DNA of 64,000 bases from NCBI RefSeq assembly GCF_000227135.1, contig NC_018253.1, positions 887,584 to 951,583 of the forward strand, given 5' to 3'. The DNA comes from Leishmania donovani. Its lineage: Eukaryota > Euglenozoa > Kinetoplastea > Trypanosomatida > Trypanosomatidae. The notes beneath the pieces were generated by a model. That model was given only the letters and a program-made list of their open reading frames with translations, did not search any database and was not told the origin of the DNA. Below, in pieces: positions 17,575-28,700 of the stretch (within the stretch, counting starts at the first letter, position 1; each line of letters begins with the position of its first letter). Position numbers and translations under genes: made by a program.

Positions 17575-20160
17575 ATGCCGCACCCCAAGGAGAACGACAG
17601 CGATGTTCCGGCCTCGGTGGAGGTGCCGTTCCCGACTTCCCTTTTCTCGCGCAGCGCCGGCAGCAGCACTGCACAGCATGCCAAGGCTGTTGCTGAGACA
17701 CTATCGCCGGTGCCGAGTGCGTTGGGAAACGGAACTGCTGCCCGCCAGCACGGCGCTGTCGCTGAGGAGGTTCACATGCGCAGCGCATCGCCGACCCTTC
17801 TGCAGTCGGGCATAGACGCGCTGCCGGCCCTGCGCGCCACAGAGACGCGACTGCGGCAAGCGCAGGAGACAGAGCTGAGCGTGCTGTTCCGTTTGCGACT
17901 CCTTACGGAGGCCTTAGTCGGCGCCGCGCGCCTGTCTAACGCGCTAGCTGTCGCAGGCGCGGCAACGGCGGCGGCACACGGGAGCGGCGGCGCTGAGGAC
18001 GTCAGTGCGCTGCCCAGCGAGGGTACATTTCGAGCTGCACTGCCGGCCGTGATCGCTCGCCCCTTAACCACTGGGACTGACGAGGCGACGCGCATACCAG
18101 CGGAGGCGCGCGTCTCGATGCAGTGCGTTGATATGCCGGCAGCAGGCCTCTCCGCAGCGGCGAGAGGGCAGTACGCGGCTCTGCGCCGCGCTCTTGCACG
18201 GCACTTTTGTGAGCCGGAGGACGGGGACGTGGGCGGCACGGGTGATGCCGCCGCCAGCAGCGCGCGCACTCCAAGCACTGCGACACCGGAAAACCCTCAG
18301 ACCATTGGGCAGTACGAGGCGACTCCTTCCGTGCTCGGCTCGCGGACCACTGAAGTCGTCGACACCAGCAGCACAGACGCGCCAAGTACCCACGGCGTTG
18401 TCGAAGACGGGGCAGGCGCTTTCAATAACCCAGATACTCGACATCGTAGCGCAGTCGAGGCGCAGCGGCGCACGCGTTTCTTCAGCGAGCTGCGGTACTG
18501 CCCGCCGTCCCCACCGCAGCGATCAGTGAGCCCACGCAGGCATCACGCCTCGACTGCTTCTTGTGATCCGGAAATGTCGACGGCAGCAATGAACATGGAC
18601 AGCCGCAGCGCATCGCGGGGCAGACGAGTACCCCACTCGCCGCCATCATCTCATGTGCGTGGATTGGCGGATAGGCTTGTAGACACAAAGAGGGGCGGGG
18701 GCGCCGTGGCGCCGACGTTGGCGCTGCCAAAGCCTTCGCCGGCCTATGTGGAAGACTCATGCGCGGAGCCCGCCGCGAAAGGAGAGCGGGACGAAGTGAG
18801 GAAGGAGGCGGAGGGCGGCCACCGTCGTGAAGAGCCAAATGAGGCTGCGCTAGCGTCACACACGCCAGCAGTATCACCAAGTTTTGCGACGGCGCTGACA
18901 TGCGGACCCTCACCAAATGCGGTGAAGGTTGAGCCTTGCAGCCCTTTGTCTCCATGCATTTCTCCGCTTTCAGCTCACCGAACCTCCGCGGTTACCGCGT
19001 GGGAGAGCAGCGCGGTCGCTGCTCCCGATGGACAGCTCTCTCAGAACACCCCCACACCGCCGACGTTGAAGTCGTCGCCGCACCGACTCTCTCAGCCACT
19101 TAGCGCCACCCCTACCTCGACCTTTGGCGACGCGGACGAGGAGGGGATGTACTTTCCCATGCCTCCGCCCGCCAAGACGCATCGCCGTGTTGAAGTCGAT
19201 GCCGAGCTTTCATCCCGCTTCCCTGCCATGGGCAACGGTGGTAGCGCTTCTACAGGGGCCGATGCGGCTTCCGTTTTCTCCACAATGTCGAGTTCAACTG
19301 CCTCAGCGCCGTCCCTTCGTCGTCGTCTAGCCTTTGACGGTGGCCATGACGAGCCGGATGCCGAGTCAGCAAGAGCGCCCCACTCGGAGAAGCGCGGAAG
19401 GGCGGCGATTTCGTCGTCGATGCACATGAGGGACAGAAGCCGTAAGGAAGCACCACAAACGGTGAGCGCCGCGCGCGTTATGCCACTGTCACCGACGCCG
19501 ACGTGCGTGGTGACTGCCACAGACATACTTGCCACCATCACTGCCCTTCCACGCCCATCGTCATCGTCGTCGTCGCTCCTTTCAAAGCGGGCCACTGCGC
19601 GGCGCGCACATCGTGGCGGCAAGGAGAGCAGTGCGACGCGTAAGGTGAATGCGTCGCCTGCAGAAGGTCAGCCGACGCATCGTGGCGTGTACAAACGGAG
19701 ACGGGGGAGGGGTGGCGAGTGGGGACTTGTCGGCATGAGTGATGAGGTCCTTGCGGCGGTGCCGTTGGCGGGTTTGCCATCTCTTGGCATGGATGTGTCG
19801 TTGAGCGCTGCCGCTGGGTTGGGCCGACCGGTGTGCGAAGAAACTGCCAATGACCGACATCGGAGATCGAGGACGGCACGCCGCACCGAGAGTGACGGCC
19901 ATCAACGCACAATGTTCGAGGAGGAGCACGTTCCCTGTGGCTACGCGCGAACCCGTGAGCAACGGATCGAGGGCGTCGTGCGGGCAGAGCAGGTGCTCAG
20001 CGCTGTGCGTGCAGCGTGTAGCCCACTGCCGACTGCATCCTCACAGACCCCTCCGCGATGCCTCGGGGCCGACACCGAGTGTGATGGCGCGCTGCTGTCC
20101 CCCTCGCCGCCTCTCTCGCAGAACACACCACGCCAGTTCTGGGACATTAGCTTCCCTTGA
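17575..20160 (+). CDS. Ser/Pro-rich protein with CtIP/Sae2-like C-terminal motif
   Basis: The protein has 861 residues and is largely disordered: rich in Ser, Ala, Pro, Thr and Arg with more than twenty SP or TP dipeptides. A short helical segment at about 83-125 (ALRATETRLRQAQETELSVLF and on) could be a coiled coil. Basic patches include YKRRRGRGG (about residue 705). The final residues are QNTPRQFWDISFP, which closely resemble the NTPENFWEVGFP motif at the end of human CtIP, including the CDK-target threonine (CtIP T847; here Thr851). CtIP/Sae2 proteins activate the MRE11 nuclease in DNA end resection. However, the CxxC and RHR elements that normally precede this motif in the Sae2 domain are not visible. 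I therefore call the resemblance, not the orthology. Start is the ATG at 17575; an in-frame GTG-initiated extension to 17452 crosses the acceptor. Confidence 0.7.
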   Translation: MPHPKENDSDVPASVEVPFPTSLFSRSAGSSTAQHAKAVAETLSPVPSALGNGTAARQHGAVAEEVHMRSASPTLLQSGIDALPALRATETRLRQAQETELSVLFRLRLLTEALVGAARLSNALAVAGAATAAAHGSGGAEDVSALPSEGTFRAALPAVIARPLTTGTDEATRIPAEARVSMQCVDMPAAGLSAAARGQYAALRRALARHFCEPEDGDVGGTGDAAASSARTPSTATPENPQTIGQYEATPSVLGSRTTEVVDTSSTDAPSTHGVVEDGAGAFNNPDTRHRSAVEAQRRTRFFSELRYCPPSPPQRSVSPRRHHASTASCDPEMSTAAMNMDSRSASRGRRVPHSPPSSHVRGLADRLVDTKRGGGAVAPTLALPKPSPAYVEDSCAEPAAKGERDEVRKEAEGGHRREEPNEAALASHTPAVSPSFATALTCGPSPNAVKVEPCSPLSPCISPLSAHRTSAVTAWESSAVAAPDGQLSQNTPTPPTLKSSPHRLSQPLSATPTSTFGDADEEGMYFPMPPPAKTHRRVEVDAELSSRFPAMGNGGSASTGADAASVFSTMSSSTASAPSLRRRLAFDGGHDEPDAESARAPHSEKRGRAAISSSMHMRDRSRKEAPQTVSAARVMPLSPTPTCVVTATDILATITALPRPSSSSSSLLSKRATARRAHRGGKESSATRKVNASPAEGQPTHRGVYKRRRGRGGEWGLVGMSDEVLAAVPLAGLPSLGMDVSLSAAAGLGRPVCEETANDRHRRSRTARRTESDGHQRTMFEEEHVPCGYARTREQRIEGVVRAEQVLSAVRAACSPLPTASSQTPPRCLGADTECDGALLSPSPPLSQNTPRQFWDISFP

Positions 20161-20537
20161 CAGCCGAGGGCGGCGAAAGACGAGTCGACAAGCGTCGGCG
20201 AGACCGAGACGATGGCAGAGCAAGTGCGTCTCCCCCCTTTTCCGCATGCGCGTACAAGCAGGTGTAACGCGAAGTAAAAAAAAACGGAGCGCCTGCTCAC
20301 TGCGCGACACGCGCTGCTGCTGCTGCTGCTGTTTCGGCTGTGCACGCCTGCTTTCCCGCTCTTCCCTTCCCCTTTCTCGTAGCCATCACCCCTTTTTTTC
20401 CTCGAGCGAATAGAATTAGCAGAAAGAGGCTGCAGACGTGCGCGCTGCCACCGCCGGCAGGAGTTTTAGCTACGCCGGTTGGGCCTGACATTCACCGAGC
20501 CTGTGGAGCTTCTTCTGCGCGGCTTGAGTGGTGGTGA

Positions 20538-20557
20538 TGTGTGTGTGTGTGTGTGTG
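20538..20557. repeat. (TG)n microsatellite
   Basis: About ten TG units in the spacer upstream of SLY1. Confidence 0.9.
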
Positions 20558-21144
20558 GGGATGCCTTCAGCCTGTGCGCCATTGCCTTCTCCCTTTCTGC
20601 ACCTCCTCCGCCACTGTGCAAGTCTGCACGGAAATCCCGGTTGCGCCGCCACCGCTCCCTGTCTCTCACGTGTGTGCTCCGTTGCACATTGTTGCGCGTT
20701 GCATTCCTCTCATCTGTGCTGCCGTATGCGTCTCTCGATCCTTCACTTGCCCGCAAAGCACGCCAACACTCACCACGGTGCCACGGCCACGACGACGGCA
20801 ACACACACACGCAGGAGGGACAAAAAGGAAATCATCGCTGTGCCGGGCACATTGCACCCCCCCCCCCTCCCCCCTCGGTGCTCCGGTGGCGGTGGCGGGG
20901 CACACGCGTGCTTTCGGCGTGTTTTATCGCCTCTATCTTCTCTCTACACTTGAGCGTGTGCGTGCGCCCGCTGGTAGGTCGAACAGCAGTGCTCGCCGCC
21001 ATCTGCCCTGCACCCCCCTACAACTCCTAACCCTGCGACCGCCATCAGCATCATTGAGAGCTCTGCCATCCCCGGTCCCGCACCTCGTTCAATTTCGCAT
21101 TATCTCACGCTCGCTCCCCTCCTGTCCTTATCGCGCGCGGTCGT

Positions 21145-21175
21145 CGCCTTTGCTCCTCGAACTTTGGTTTTCTAG
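21145..21175 (+). promoter_or_regulatory. Predicted spliced-leader acceptor for SLY1
   Basis: A pyrimidine-rich stretch ends in TTTTCTAG with AG at 21174-21175, leaving a 20-base leader to the ATG at 21196. Confidence 0.6.
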
Positions 21176-21195
21176 TCCGCACTCACTGACCGGCA

Positions 21196-23268
21196 ATGTT
21201 CACCACATCCAGCTCTCTCATGGGCGGTGCCGGCGGCCCGTCGGCTCGCCCACCCGGCGGCGTCTTCGCCGGCACACCCGGCGCGGTTGCAGCGCGGCTG
21301 ACACCGAGCCAGTACTGGCTTCGTCAGCGCCAGGAGGCTGTGTTGGCGGAAATGATCAGGATGGCCGTGCCGCTGGACGCGCAGGGCAATATGGTGGCGG
21401 AGCCGTACTCGACCGCTGCCGCCGCTTCTGCTGAGCCGGTCATCACAACGTGGCGTCTTCTCATCTTCGACGACTGGGGCCGCGACATCATTGCGCCGCT
21501 CCTAAAGGTCGGCCAACTGCGCGAACTTGGCGTCACCCTGTACCTGCACATCGCCACGGAGCGTGATCCGGTGCCGGGGGCCCCGGCCATCTACTTTTGC
21601 GCGCCGACAGAGGAGAACATCACCCGCATCGCGAAGGACTGCGCGCAGAGCCTGTATGAGTGGGTCTACCTCAACTTCACAACGCAGATCCCGCGACCGC
21701 AGCTGGAGTTGCTGGCGCAGCAGCTCAGCGCCTCGCCACTAGAGTCGATTCGGCACATCCACGTGTACGACCGCACGTTGAGCTACGTGGCCTTGGAGGA
21801 CGACCTCTTCTCCCTCATGCTGAACAACTCCTTCCCGCTGCTTAACAAGACAAACGCCAAGGACGAAGAAATAGAGACACACCTCAATCAGGTCGTTCTG
21901 GGCATCTCACACGTGTGTCTGTCACTGCAGGTGCTGCCCATCCTGGTGCACTCCCGCTCCGGCGCTGCGGCGGAGGTCGCTCGACGGCTCTCTGTGCGGC
22001 TGAACGACGCGCTGAACGACCGGCAGCTGACACCGGCGCCCTCCTCGGTGCTGGGGCGGCCGCTGCTTCTTCTCGTCGATCGCTCCAGCGACCTCGCAAC
22101 GGCGCTGCACCACCCCTTCACGTACCGCGGCCTTCTCGTCGAGATCGGCGGCATGAAGCTGAACAAGTGCACCATCACCACTCCAGACGGGAAGGACGAG
22201 GTACTCGAGGTGGATCCTGACAAGGACGAGGTCTACCGCGAGAACGCCAACCTCGAGTTCGGCACTGTCGGCGGCAACATCGAAGCCGCGCTGCGCCGCT
22301 ACAAGGAGGAGTACGCCGCGCTGGCACAAGAGGCACCCGGCGGTGCCGGTGGCATGATGGGCGACGGCGGCGACGGCAACGACATGTCGAAGCTGCTGGC
22401 GAACGCGCCAGCGCTGGCGGAGCGGAAGCGCTGCCTCGATGCCCACACAAAGCTTGCCTTCAGTATCCTCAGCAAGATTCGCTTGAGGCACCTGGACCAC
22501 TACCACGGTGTGGAGCTGGCCGTACTGCAACAGGAGGGGCTCGACGAGCAGGAGTTTCACAACCTGCTGACCAACAGCCTCGGCACCACAGAGGACAGAC
22601 AGCGGCTGTACCTCATCGCATACCTGATGTGCGCCAAAGAAGAGGAGGCACGCTACGTGCAGAGCCACGAGGGCGCCGTCAGCGAAGGGGCCGCCGGCTT
22701 CCCGGCTCTTGCGTATTTGAAGCACCTGCGGAACTGGTCCCTGGCGACGCAGAGCCCCAGCGCGGCGCAGCCGAACCCCAGTCAGGGCTTTGGCTGGGGT
22801 TTTGCGCAGCAGATCGCCAAGAACATTGCGAGCTCGCTGGGGAGCAAGACAGAGACGATGCTGCCGCTCACGAAGCTGGTGGACGCACTCATGCAGGACG
22901 GACCTGGCGGCGCGCCAGGTTCGGCGAGCAGCGGTGGTGCAAGCGGTGTGGGCGGCTCGTACAACAGCCCGACGAGCGCACTTCCTGGTGGCAGCAGCGG
23001 CGCATCCGGTAGCCTGCGCGGCAAGCTGCTTGAAACCGTCGAAGCGTACGACCCTCGCACGAAGAAGCCGGTGGACCTGCGCGAAGCGGTCTTCTCGCAA
23101 GCGATCGTGTTTGCCCTCGGTGGTGGCAGCGTGGCGGAGTACGACAACTTGAAGGCATGGGAGGCGAGCAAGCCGCGCAAGTCGGTGATGTATGGCTGTA
23201 CATCGGTGATCTCTGGCGAGGACATGCTCCGGCAGTTAACCATCTTGGGTGCATCGCAGAACCCGTAA
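21196..23268 (+). CDS. SLY1: Sec1/Munc18 protein SLY1 (SCFD1-like)
   Basis: The 690-residue protein matches SLY1, the Sec1/Munc18 protein that binds syntaxin-5-type SNAREs and promotes ER-Golgi fusion. Recognisable blocks are LLIFDDWGRDIIAPLLKV (about 88-105), LYLHIATERDPVPGAPAIYF, the diagnostic CAPTEENITRIAKD, LYEWVYLNF, LEDDLFSLM, LLLVDRSSDLATALHHPFTY and a C-terminal AVFSQAIVFALGGGSVAEYDN. Human SCFD1 is 642 residues; the extra length comes from an N-terminal Gly/Ala-rich extension and a Gly/Ser-rich linker at about 570-612. The protein is cytosolic and acts on membranes through SNAREs; no membrane segment is present. Within the SM family the PTEENI motif and domain order favour SLY1 over VPS45, VPS33 or SEC1. 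Confidence 0.93.
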   Translation: MFTTSSSLMGGAGGPSARPPGGVFAGTPGAVAARLTPSQYWLRQRQEAVLAEMIRMAVPLDAQGNMVAEPYSTAAAASAEPVITTWRLLIFDDWGRDIIAPLLKVGQLRELGVTLYLHIATERDPVPGAPAIYFCAPTEENITRIAKDCAQSLYEWVYLNFTTQIPRPQLELLAQQLSASPLESIRHIHVYDRTLSYVALEDDLFSLMLNNSFPLLNKTNAKDEEIETHLNQVVLGISHVCLSLQVLPILVHSRSGAAAEVARRLSVRLNDALNDRQLTPAPSSVLGRPLLLLVDRSSDLATALHHPFTYRGLLVEIGGMKLNKCTITTPDGKDEVLEVDPDKDEVYRENANLEFGTVGGNIEAALRRYKEEYAALAQEAPGGAGGMMGDGGDGNDMSKLLANAPALAERKRCLDAHTKLAFSILSKIRLRHLDHYHGVELAVLQQEGLDEQEFHNLLTNSLGTTEDRQRLYLIAYLMCAKEEEARYVQSHEGAVSEGAAGFPALAYLKHLRNWSLATQSPSAAQPNPSQGFGWGFAQQIAKNIASSLGSKTETMLPLTKLVDALMQDGPGGAPGSASSGGASGVGGSYNSPTSALPGGSSGASGSLRGKLLETVEAYDPRTKKPVDLREAVFSQAIVFALGGGSVAEYDNLKAWEASKPRKSVMYGCTSVISGEDMLRQLTILGASQNP

Positions 23269-25715
23269 GGGCCTACTGCATATGCTCTGGCGTGTGCGTT
23301 TATCGATGGCGTTGCCATCATGTAGGCTTGCGCTGGCCTCGCGGTGTGCTGTTGCGGATGCTGCCAATCGTGTCGGATGTTTACATGCGCATCAACTCTT
23401 GTTTTAAGCCTGTTCGCCCCCTTTTCTCCTTGCCGGTCGTCTTCGCCCTCACTTGGGCCAACGTGACGAGGGACACCGTTGGGCATCTCATTCCCCTCAC
23501 ACACGCGCCCCGTACCCTCCTCTTCTTCCTCGTGCTTGCACGCCGACCTGAACACACGTGTGCGTGTGCGTGTGTGCCTCTCACGCGGCAGTAGCGGGGT
23601 ACTGTGTTCTATGTTCCGTGTTCTCCCCAAATGAACGCGACCGCCGGCACCGCGGCATCAGCCCACGGCTGAACCCTTCCTCCTCGCCTCGCGCTCTGCC
23701 GTCGCCGCACGATGGGTAGCGTAGCGCGCTTTGGGGGAGTGAGCGCACAGGCGCGCGGCTTCCTTGCTCTCCAGAATAAAGGCGTGCCAAGGACATACCG
23801 AGGACGGCATACGGGCTGCCGCCGTCTCGCACTCGATGTCCCATGCCTCCTTCGCGACCCGCCTGTCACGTGCATCTCTCTCTGTGATGAAATTCGATCC
23901 CAACAACGTTGTTCGGTCCTCCTCCTCCTCCTCCTCCGTCTTCTTGTCTGCCTCCTCAAACTGGGTGGTCACGGGTCGTCAACAACGTATGTGACCCCTC
24001 CCCCCTCCCCCACGCACACACGGCCCGCAGTCTCATTCACGCACAGCGCAGCACGCACAGTGTCTCGTCCTCTCTATTTCCATCACTCTTTTCGACTGTT
24101 TCCACCTCAACCCCCTCGTACACATCCCGACAGCAACAGAAGACAGCATTGGAGAGCGAAGAGAAGACGCGATACACACCCACCCACACACGCACATACG
24201 CATATCAGAATTTTGAGAAGGAAACACAACAGACCGAGAGGAGGATATACGGGGCGACATAAAGGGCGAGGGCGGGAGAGAGACGTACATACACACGCAC
24301 AAGTACAGAGGGACAACCTCTCTACACGACCACAAACTCTTGCGCTTTTATCCTTTGCGCCTCTCTCGCTCTCTTTGTCCCCCCCCCTCTTCTGCACCTC
24401 CTCCAACACCTCCCTCCCTCTCCCTCCCTCAATAGCCCTGCGCGCTTCCTCTCGCAAGACAGCCTTTGTTCGAGGCTACGCACGCGCTGTGACGCGGACG
24501 TGCAACGCCATCATAGGCGACGGCGGCGGCAAGCTTCGCAGGACCTCTTTCGTGTGCCCGCGCGTCGCCCGTGCGTGCGCCTTGATATTTTTCATCTCTG
24601 AGCGTGAGCAGGGGCTAGCCCCCTCGAGTCCTTCATCGATTGCTTGCTGAGCACTCGCTACCAGCATTCGGCTCGCTCGCTCTTTCCGCGTGTGCCTGTG
24701 TGAAGTCCGCTACGCTTGCTCCCTTCCCTCTCTCTGCCGATCTCTCTCAGCGCGCTTTCATTTCTTCGCGCCACACTCCGCCCTCCTCCCGCTCTGTGGC
24801 ACCTCTGTGCGTGTGGCGCGTGTGCTTTGGGGGGGGGAGCGGATCGGCGTTGCACCTCCCTACATCTTTTATATTCCTGGCGCTTCCCCTCTTTCGCGGT
24901 GTCTGCGTGTGTGCGACGCACACGCGCGCACACACACGTTTTTCCGTCTTGACTCCTTTCTTGTCGTGCCTGCTACCCCCTTTGTTTTGTTGTGTGTTGT
25001 CGTGTGTGCGCGTGTGTGTGTTTCGCATTGTCTCTCGGCGGGGAGCTGTTGGCTCCATTGTGTGTGTGACGGCACGGCTGTGTCTCTGTGGGTGTGTTGG
25101 CAGATTTGCAGGGCAACTCGTGCGCTGGATCTCTTCCCTCCTTTCCTTCCCTGACTCACATCTCGCCTCTTGTGTGCTTCTGCGAGAGGGGCATCGCCGG
25201 TACTCTTCTCGGTGCTGCGGCAGCGCGTGCCCGCTTGGTCTTTCTTTCCCTCTCTCTTTACTTGTTTGTCTCGCGGAGTCACTGGCTGTGCTGTCGCGGC
25301 CACTTTGATCTCTCCCGATCTCGGCATTGCCGTTTGTGTGTGTGTGTGCACCCTGCCGTGCCGCGCTCCCCCCTCACTCTGGCCATCTGCGAGGACTGCA
25401 TTTCTTCTTGTCGTTGCTCTCGCGCTCTCTGCTTCACGTCCCGCTCGCCCAACAAAGCCCTCCTCCCGCCATCCGGCTGCCACCTCTTCCTCCCGTATCG
25501 CTCTAGCGCTGCCGCACGAATCTGACGCACTGCTACTTCTCTCTCGGTCTCTACGCGATTCGATTGCCTTTCGGAGTCTTCGCGCGTGCTTTCAACCTAT
25601 ACACACAGAGAGACTCACAGAGCGGCAAGCCTTGACTGCACGGTGGGGTGCGTGGCCAGCTCAGGCACCTAGGGCAGTGGAGGGGGAGCAACCAGAGGCA
25701 AAAAAAGTGGCCGCC
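23269..25715 (+). other. Long spacer and leader before the HECT ligase gene
   Basis: About 2.45 kb of CT-rich sequence with many short CA and GT runs and a G9 run near 24831. A 312-residue frame (23712-24650) and others are low-complexity and disagree in frame. The open frame of the ligase reads back to 25170 but this part is spacer-like. Confidence 0.6.
25532..25608 (+). promoter_or_regulatory. Predicted spliced-leader acceptor for the HECT ligase
   Basis: A C/T tract at about 25532-25574 is followed by AG at 25575-25576; another AG is at 25607-25608. From either one, the first ATG downstream is 25716 in a GCCGCCATGG context. Confidence 0.55.
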
Positions 25716-28700
25716 ATGGAGCCGCCATCTCAGCCCTCAGCGGCAGTGCACCGCGTTCATGCTCGTTTCGACCCCACTACGGCAATCGCAACGTACCGCG
25801 TGGAGGAAATCATGGCCATGCCAGCCGATCAGCTGGCCCGCGTCGCGTGGCCGTTGCTGACGAATATGGAGCGCTCTTTGTCCATGAAAGACGTGTACTT
25901 CACCCCTCCCATACGCGTAAGCGCGTCGCCGCGGGCAACAGAAGCCGCCTTTGCTGCCGGAATTCAGAGCTGCATGGCGGAGCTGACGGAGAGCCTGTCG
26001 CAGACGAACTGCGGTGAGGTGCCGCTGTCCACAGCGCGGCTGCGTGCTGCCGCGTTTGCTTACTTTATTTCAGCTTCGCCAGCCCCCCGAAGAGCGCTGC
26101 AGGCATCGTCGCCACGCGGTGCCGCCGGCGCTTCCTGCTCCGGCACGCATGCGACCGAAGCCGTCGCTCAGCATCTGCGCAAGGAGGGACACGCTTCTTT
26201 TCCGCCGGCCCTCAGCCTGTCGGCAGATGTCTTCGAGTTCGCCATCCAGTCGCTTGGGGACGCCTCGGAAAGAGAACTGCGCGACATCACAAGCGGTGGA
26301 GGGTCCGTGGGAACGCTACCCAACATATCGCGCCCCTATACAGACACTGGTGCTGCCGCGTCGCCTTCGGAAAGCGCCTCTGGGACCGCAGCCGGCGCAA
26401 GCGCACCATGTGAGGCTGCTGTGTCGACTCGTGCTGCATCCATACAGCTGGGCAGAAACAACGACAGCGGCACAGCGGATTCCCTTGGCGGTGCGACCGC
26501 CGCGTCGGGAGCGCAGTCGCCAAGCGATAGCCACTCCAACACAGCGGCCACAGCGGCAGCCACAACCGCCGCGGAGAGGGGCAAGCAGTCCAGCGCGCGC
26601 CCCAGTCGTAGCAGCACCGTAAAGTGCGGAAACGATGATGTCAACGACCGCGAGTGCTACGAGCGCAAGACGCGCCGATTTCTTGCGGAACGGGTCGACA
26701 TGCAGTGGGAGTCGGTCGTGGCGAGCGTTCTAGTGTCAGACGGAGGCGAGAGCTGCAGCGGCAGTGGTACCACTTCCGCCTCCGCTACATCGTTGTCGTC
26801 GGCGCCGCCGCCGTCAGCGGGGGCCGGGGCCTTGCTGCGTCAGAAGATGCTGCGCACGGCGGTGATGCTGTGTAGGCGCGCTCCTACGTGTGCCGAGGCG
26901 GGCCACTCGTTTGCGTGTCTACTGAAGCACTCCTTGCGTGCAGTGTCGGCCACCGACGCTATCCGAGGCGCGGACGGCGGCGCTGTTTCTACCCCCGTGC
27001 TGCACCCTCCGTCGTGCTTGTCAGCGTACCACGGGCGGCGGTCACCGCTGACGCCGGCGCAGAAAGGAGGTCCTATCCAGCCCATCGAGAAGCGGGAGGC
27101 GCACGGGTTGGTAAAGCAGAGCCTGTCGCTCGCAGCGTCCCCCTTGCAGCCGCAGCACACCTCTGTCGCGCAGCAGCAGGCCGCTCTGTGGGTGGAGTTG
27201 GTGCTGCCGCTGCTGCACCTCGTGCCCCTTGTCCAGTGGTCACCGGATACACTGACAGAGCTGGGCCAGGTGCTGGAGACGGTGACGGCAACGGCACCTG
27301 CCAAACTTGTGGCACTGGCTCAACAGCAGCACCAGCACGGCAAGAGGGCAGGTAGTTGTGGTGCTACTGGTGGCCACGTCGGAGTTTACCATCGCCCATC
27401 ACAAGGACGCAAGGGAGGGGCCGCTGTGCTCGCTGCAGCAGTGGAGGCTCCTGTCCCGGCAGTGACGAGTGGCGGAGGCGCGGAAGAGGTGGTGAACTTC
27501 TCCGTGCGTGTGCCTTTTGAAATCGGCCTGCCAGTCCCTCCTGTGATGACCGAGACCCGCCTGAGCGACTTGGTGCACGACTCAGGCGGCGCGACAGAGA
27601 AGAGTTCCAATACTGCGCGACGCGGCGCCGGCGAGACCAGCGCCACCGATCCTGCCGCACTGCTGGCGTACACGAGCGAGAGCGGCCCAAGCACCGGGAA
27701 CCGCTACCCGTCCTATCCGTCCTCGGCGTTCCACGAGGTGTCTGACGTCCGCGACGACGACGACCACATGGGCGCTGCGGCCGTGACAGAGGAGATGTCG
27801 GTGGCGGGTGAGGAGGGCGGCGAAGAGGACGAGTCCGCTTACACGGACGCCGAGGGCGAGTACGCGTACGACGCAGGCTCCAACGCATCCACCACCACGA
27901 GCGCGCCGTCGCAGAGCCGGGCTTCTCGTGCAAGCCCGCTGAACGTGTCCGCAAGCAGCCGCGACGGCGAAGACGCCGATGGCGCGGGCGGTGCCGGCGG
28001 TGTCGGAGATGGGTTGTTGTTCAACAGCGCGCATGGAGACTTTGACGACCTGCCGTGCCGCCGTCGGCGGACGCAGATGGTGGAGCTGTGCCTGCCATGC
28101 GCCACACGTGTGTCGGTGCACCTTACCAACGGGGTGCAGTGGGACCATGCCTTGCGCGGGCGCGATGTGCTGCTCTTGCCGCTGGAGAGCGACGCAAACA
28201 GTGCAGAGAGCACTTCCTCGGCGCCGGCAGGGTCCTCGACGTCGAGCACGTCACCTGGCGCGACAGAGGCGCTGAAGAGCAGCTCAAACTCTGCCGCTGT
28301 TGGCAAGGAGGCCAAGAAGGATACGCGGCTGCCTGTGTCTCTTCACAGCTTGAAGGAGGAGCACGGCAGTGACACTCTCACCTACGCTGGCCCGTGCCGT
28401 GTCGTAATCCCGAGCTTGCCGCAGGACCCGGTGTACATGCTTCCTGGCGAGGTCAGCGCGCAGGTGCAGCTGACCCTCGACACGCGTTGGAGCACCGAAT
28501 GGACGGTGGCACTTTCCAGTGCGCAGCGCACCGTGGCGGAGCGGCTCTTGGCGTGGATGGAGCGGCGGGTGCACGGGAGCGTTGACCAGCAGCAGCCACA
28601 ACAGCGGCGCAGCCGTATCGCGAGCTCTTTCCTGCTGCGAGGGGGCTTGAAAGGCGTCATGGGTGGCGGCGCCTCGGCATCTGGCAGTTCACAGGCAGCG

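Larger units (their letters stand above)
20161..21195 (+). other. Intergenic spacer
   Basis: About 1.03 kb with an A8 run near 20276, a (TG)n run at 20538-20557 and a C-rich run near 20858. The 297-residue frame across its second half runs into SLY1 in another frame and looks like spacer. Confidence 0.6.

Noticed and set aside
21922..23100. A 392-residue open frame on the - strand across SLY1
   Set aside because: Antisense shadow of a firmly identified gene.
23712..24650. A 312-residue + strand frame in the spacer before the HECT gene
   Set aside because: Low complexity (poly-Leu, HTH-type runs from CA repeats), no acceptor-start arrangement and no family resemblance.
25170..25715. A 182-residue N-terminal extension of the HECT ligase that looks hydrophobic
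   Set aside because: It lies upstream of the preferred acceptor and is translated CT-rich spacer; the apparent signal-like segment is a by-product.
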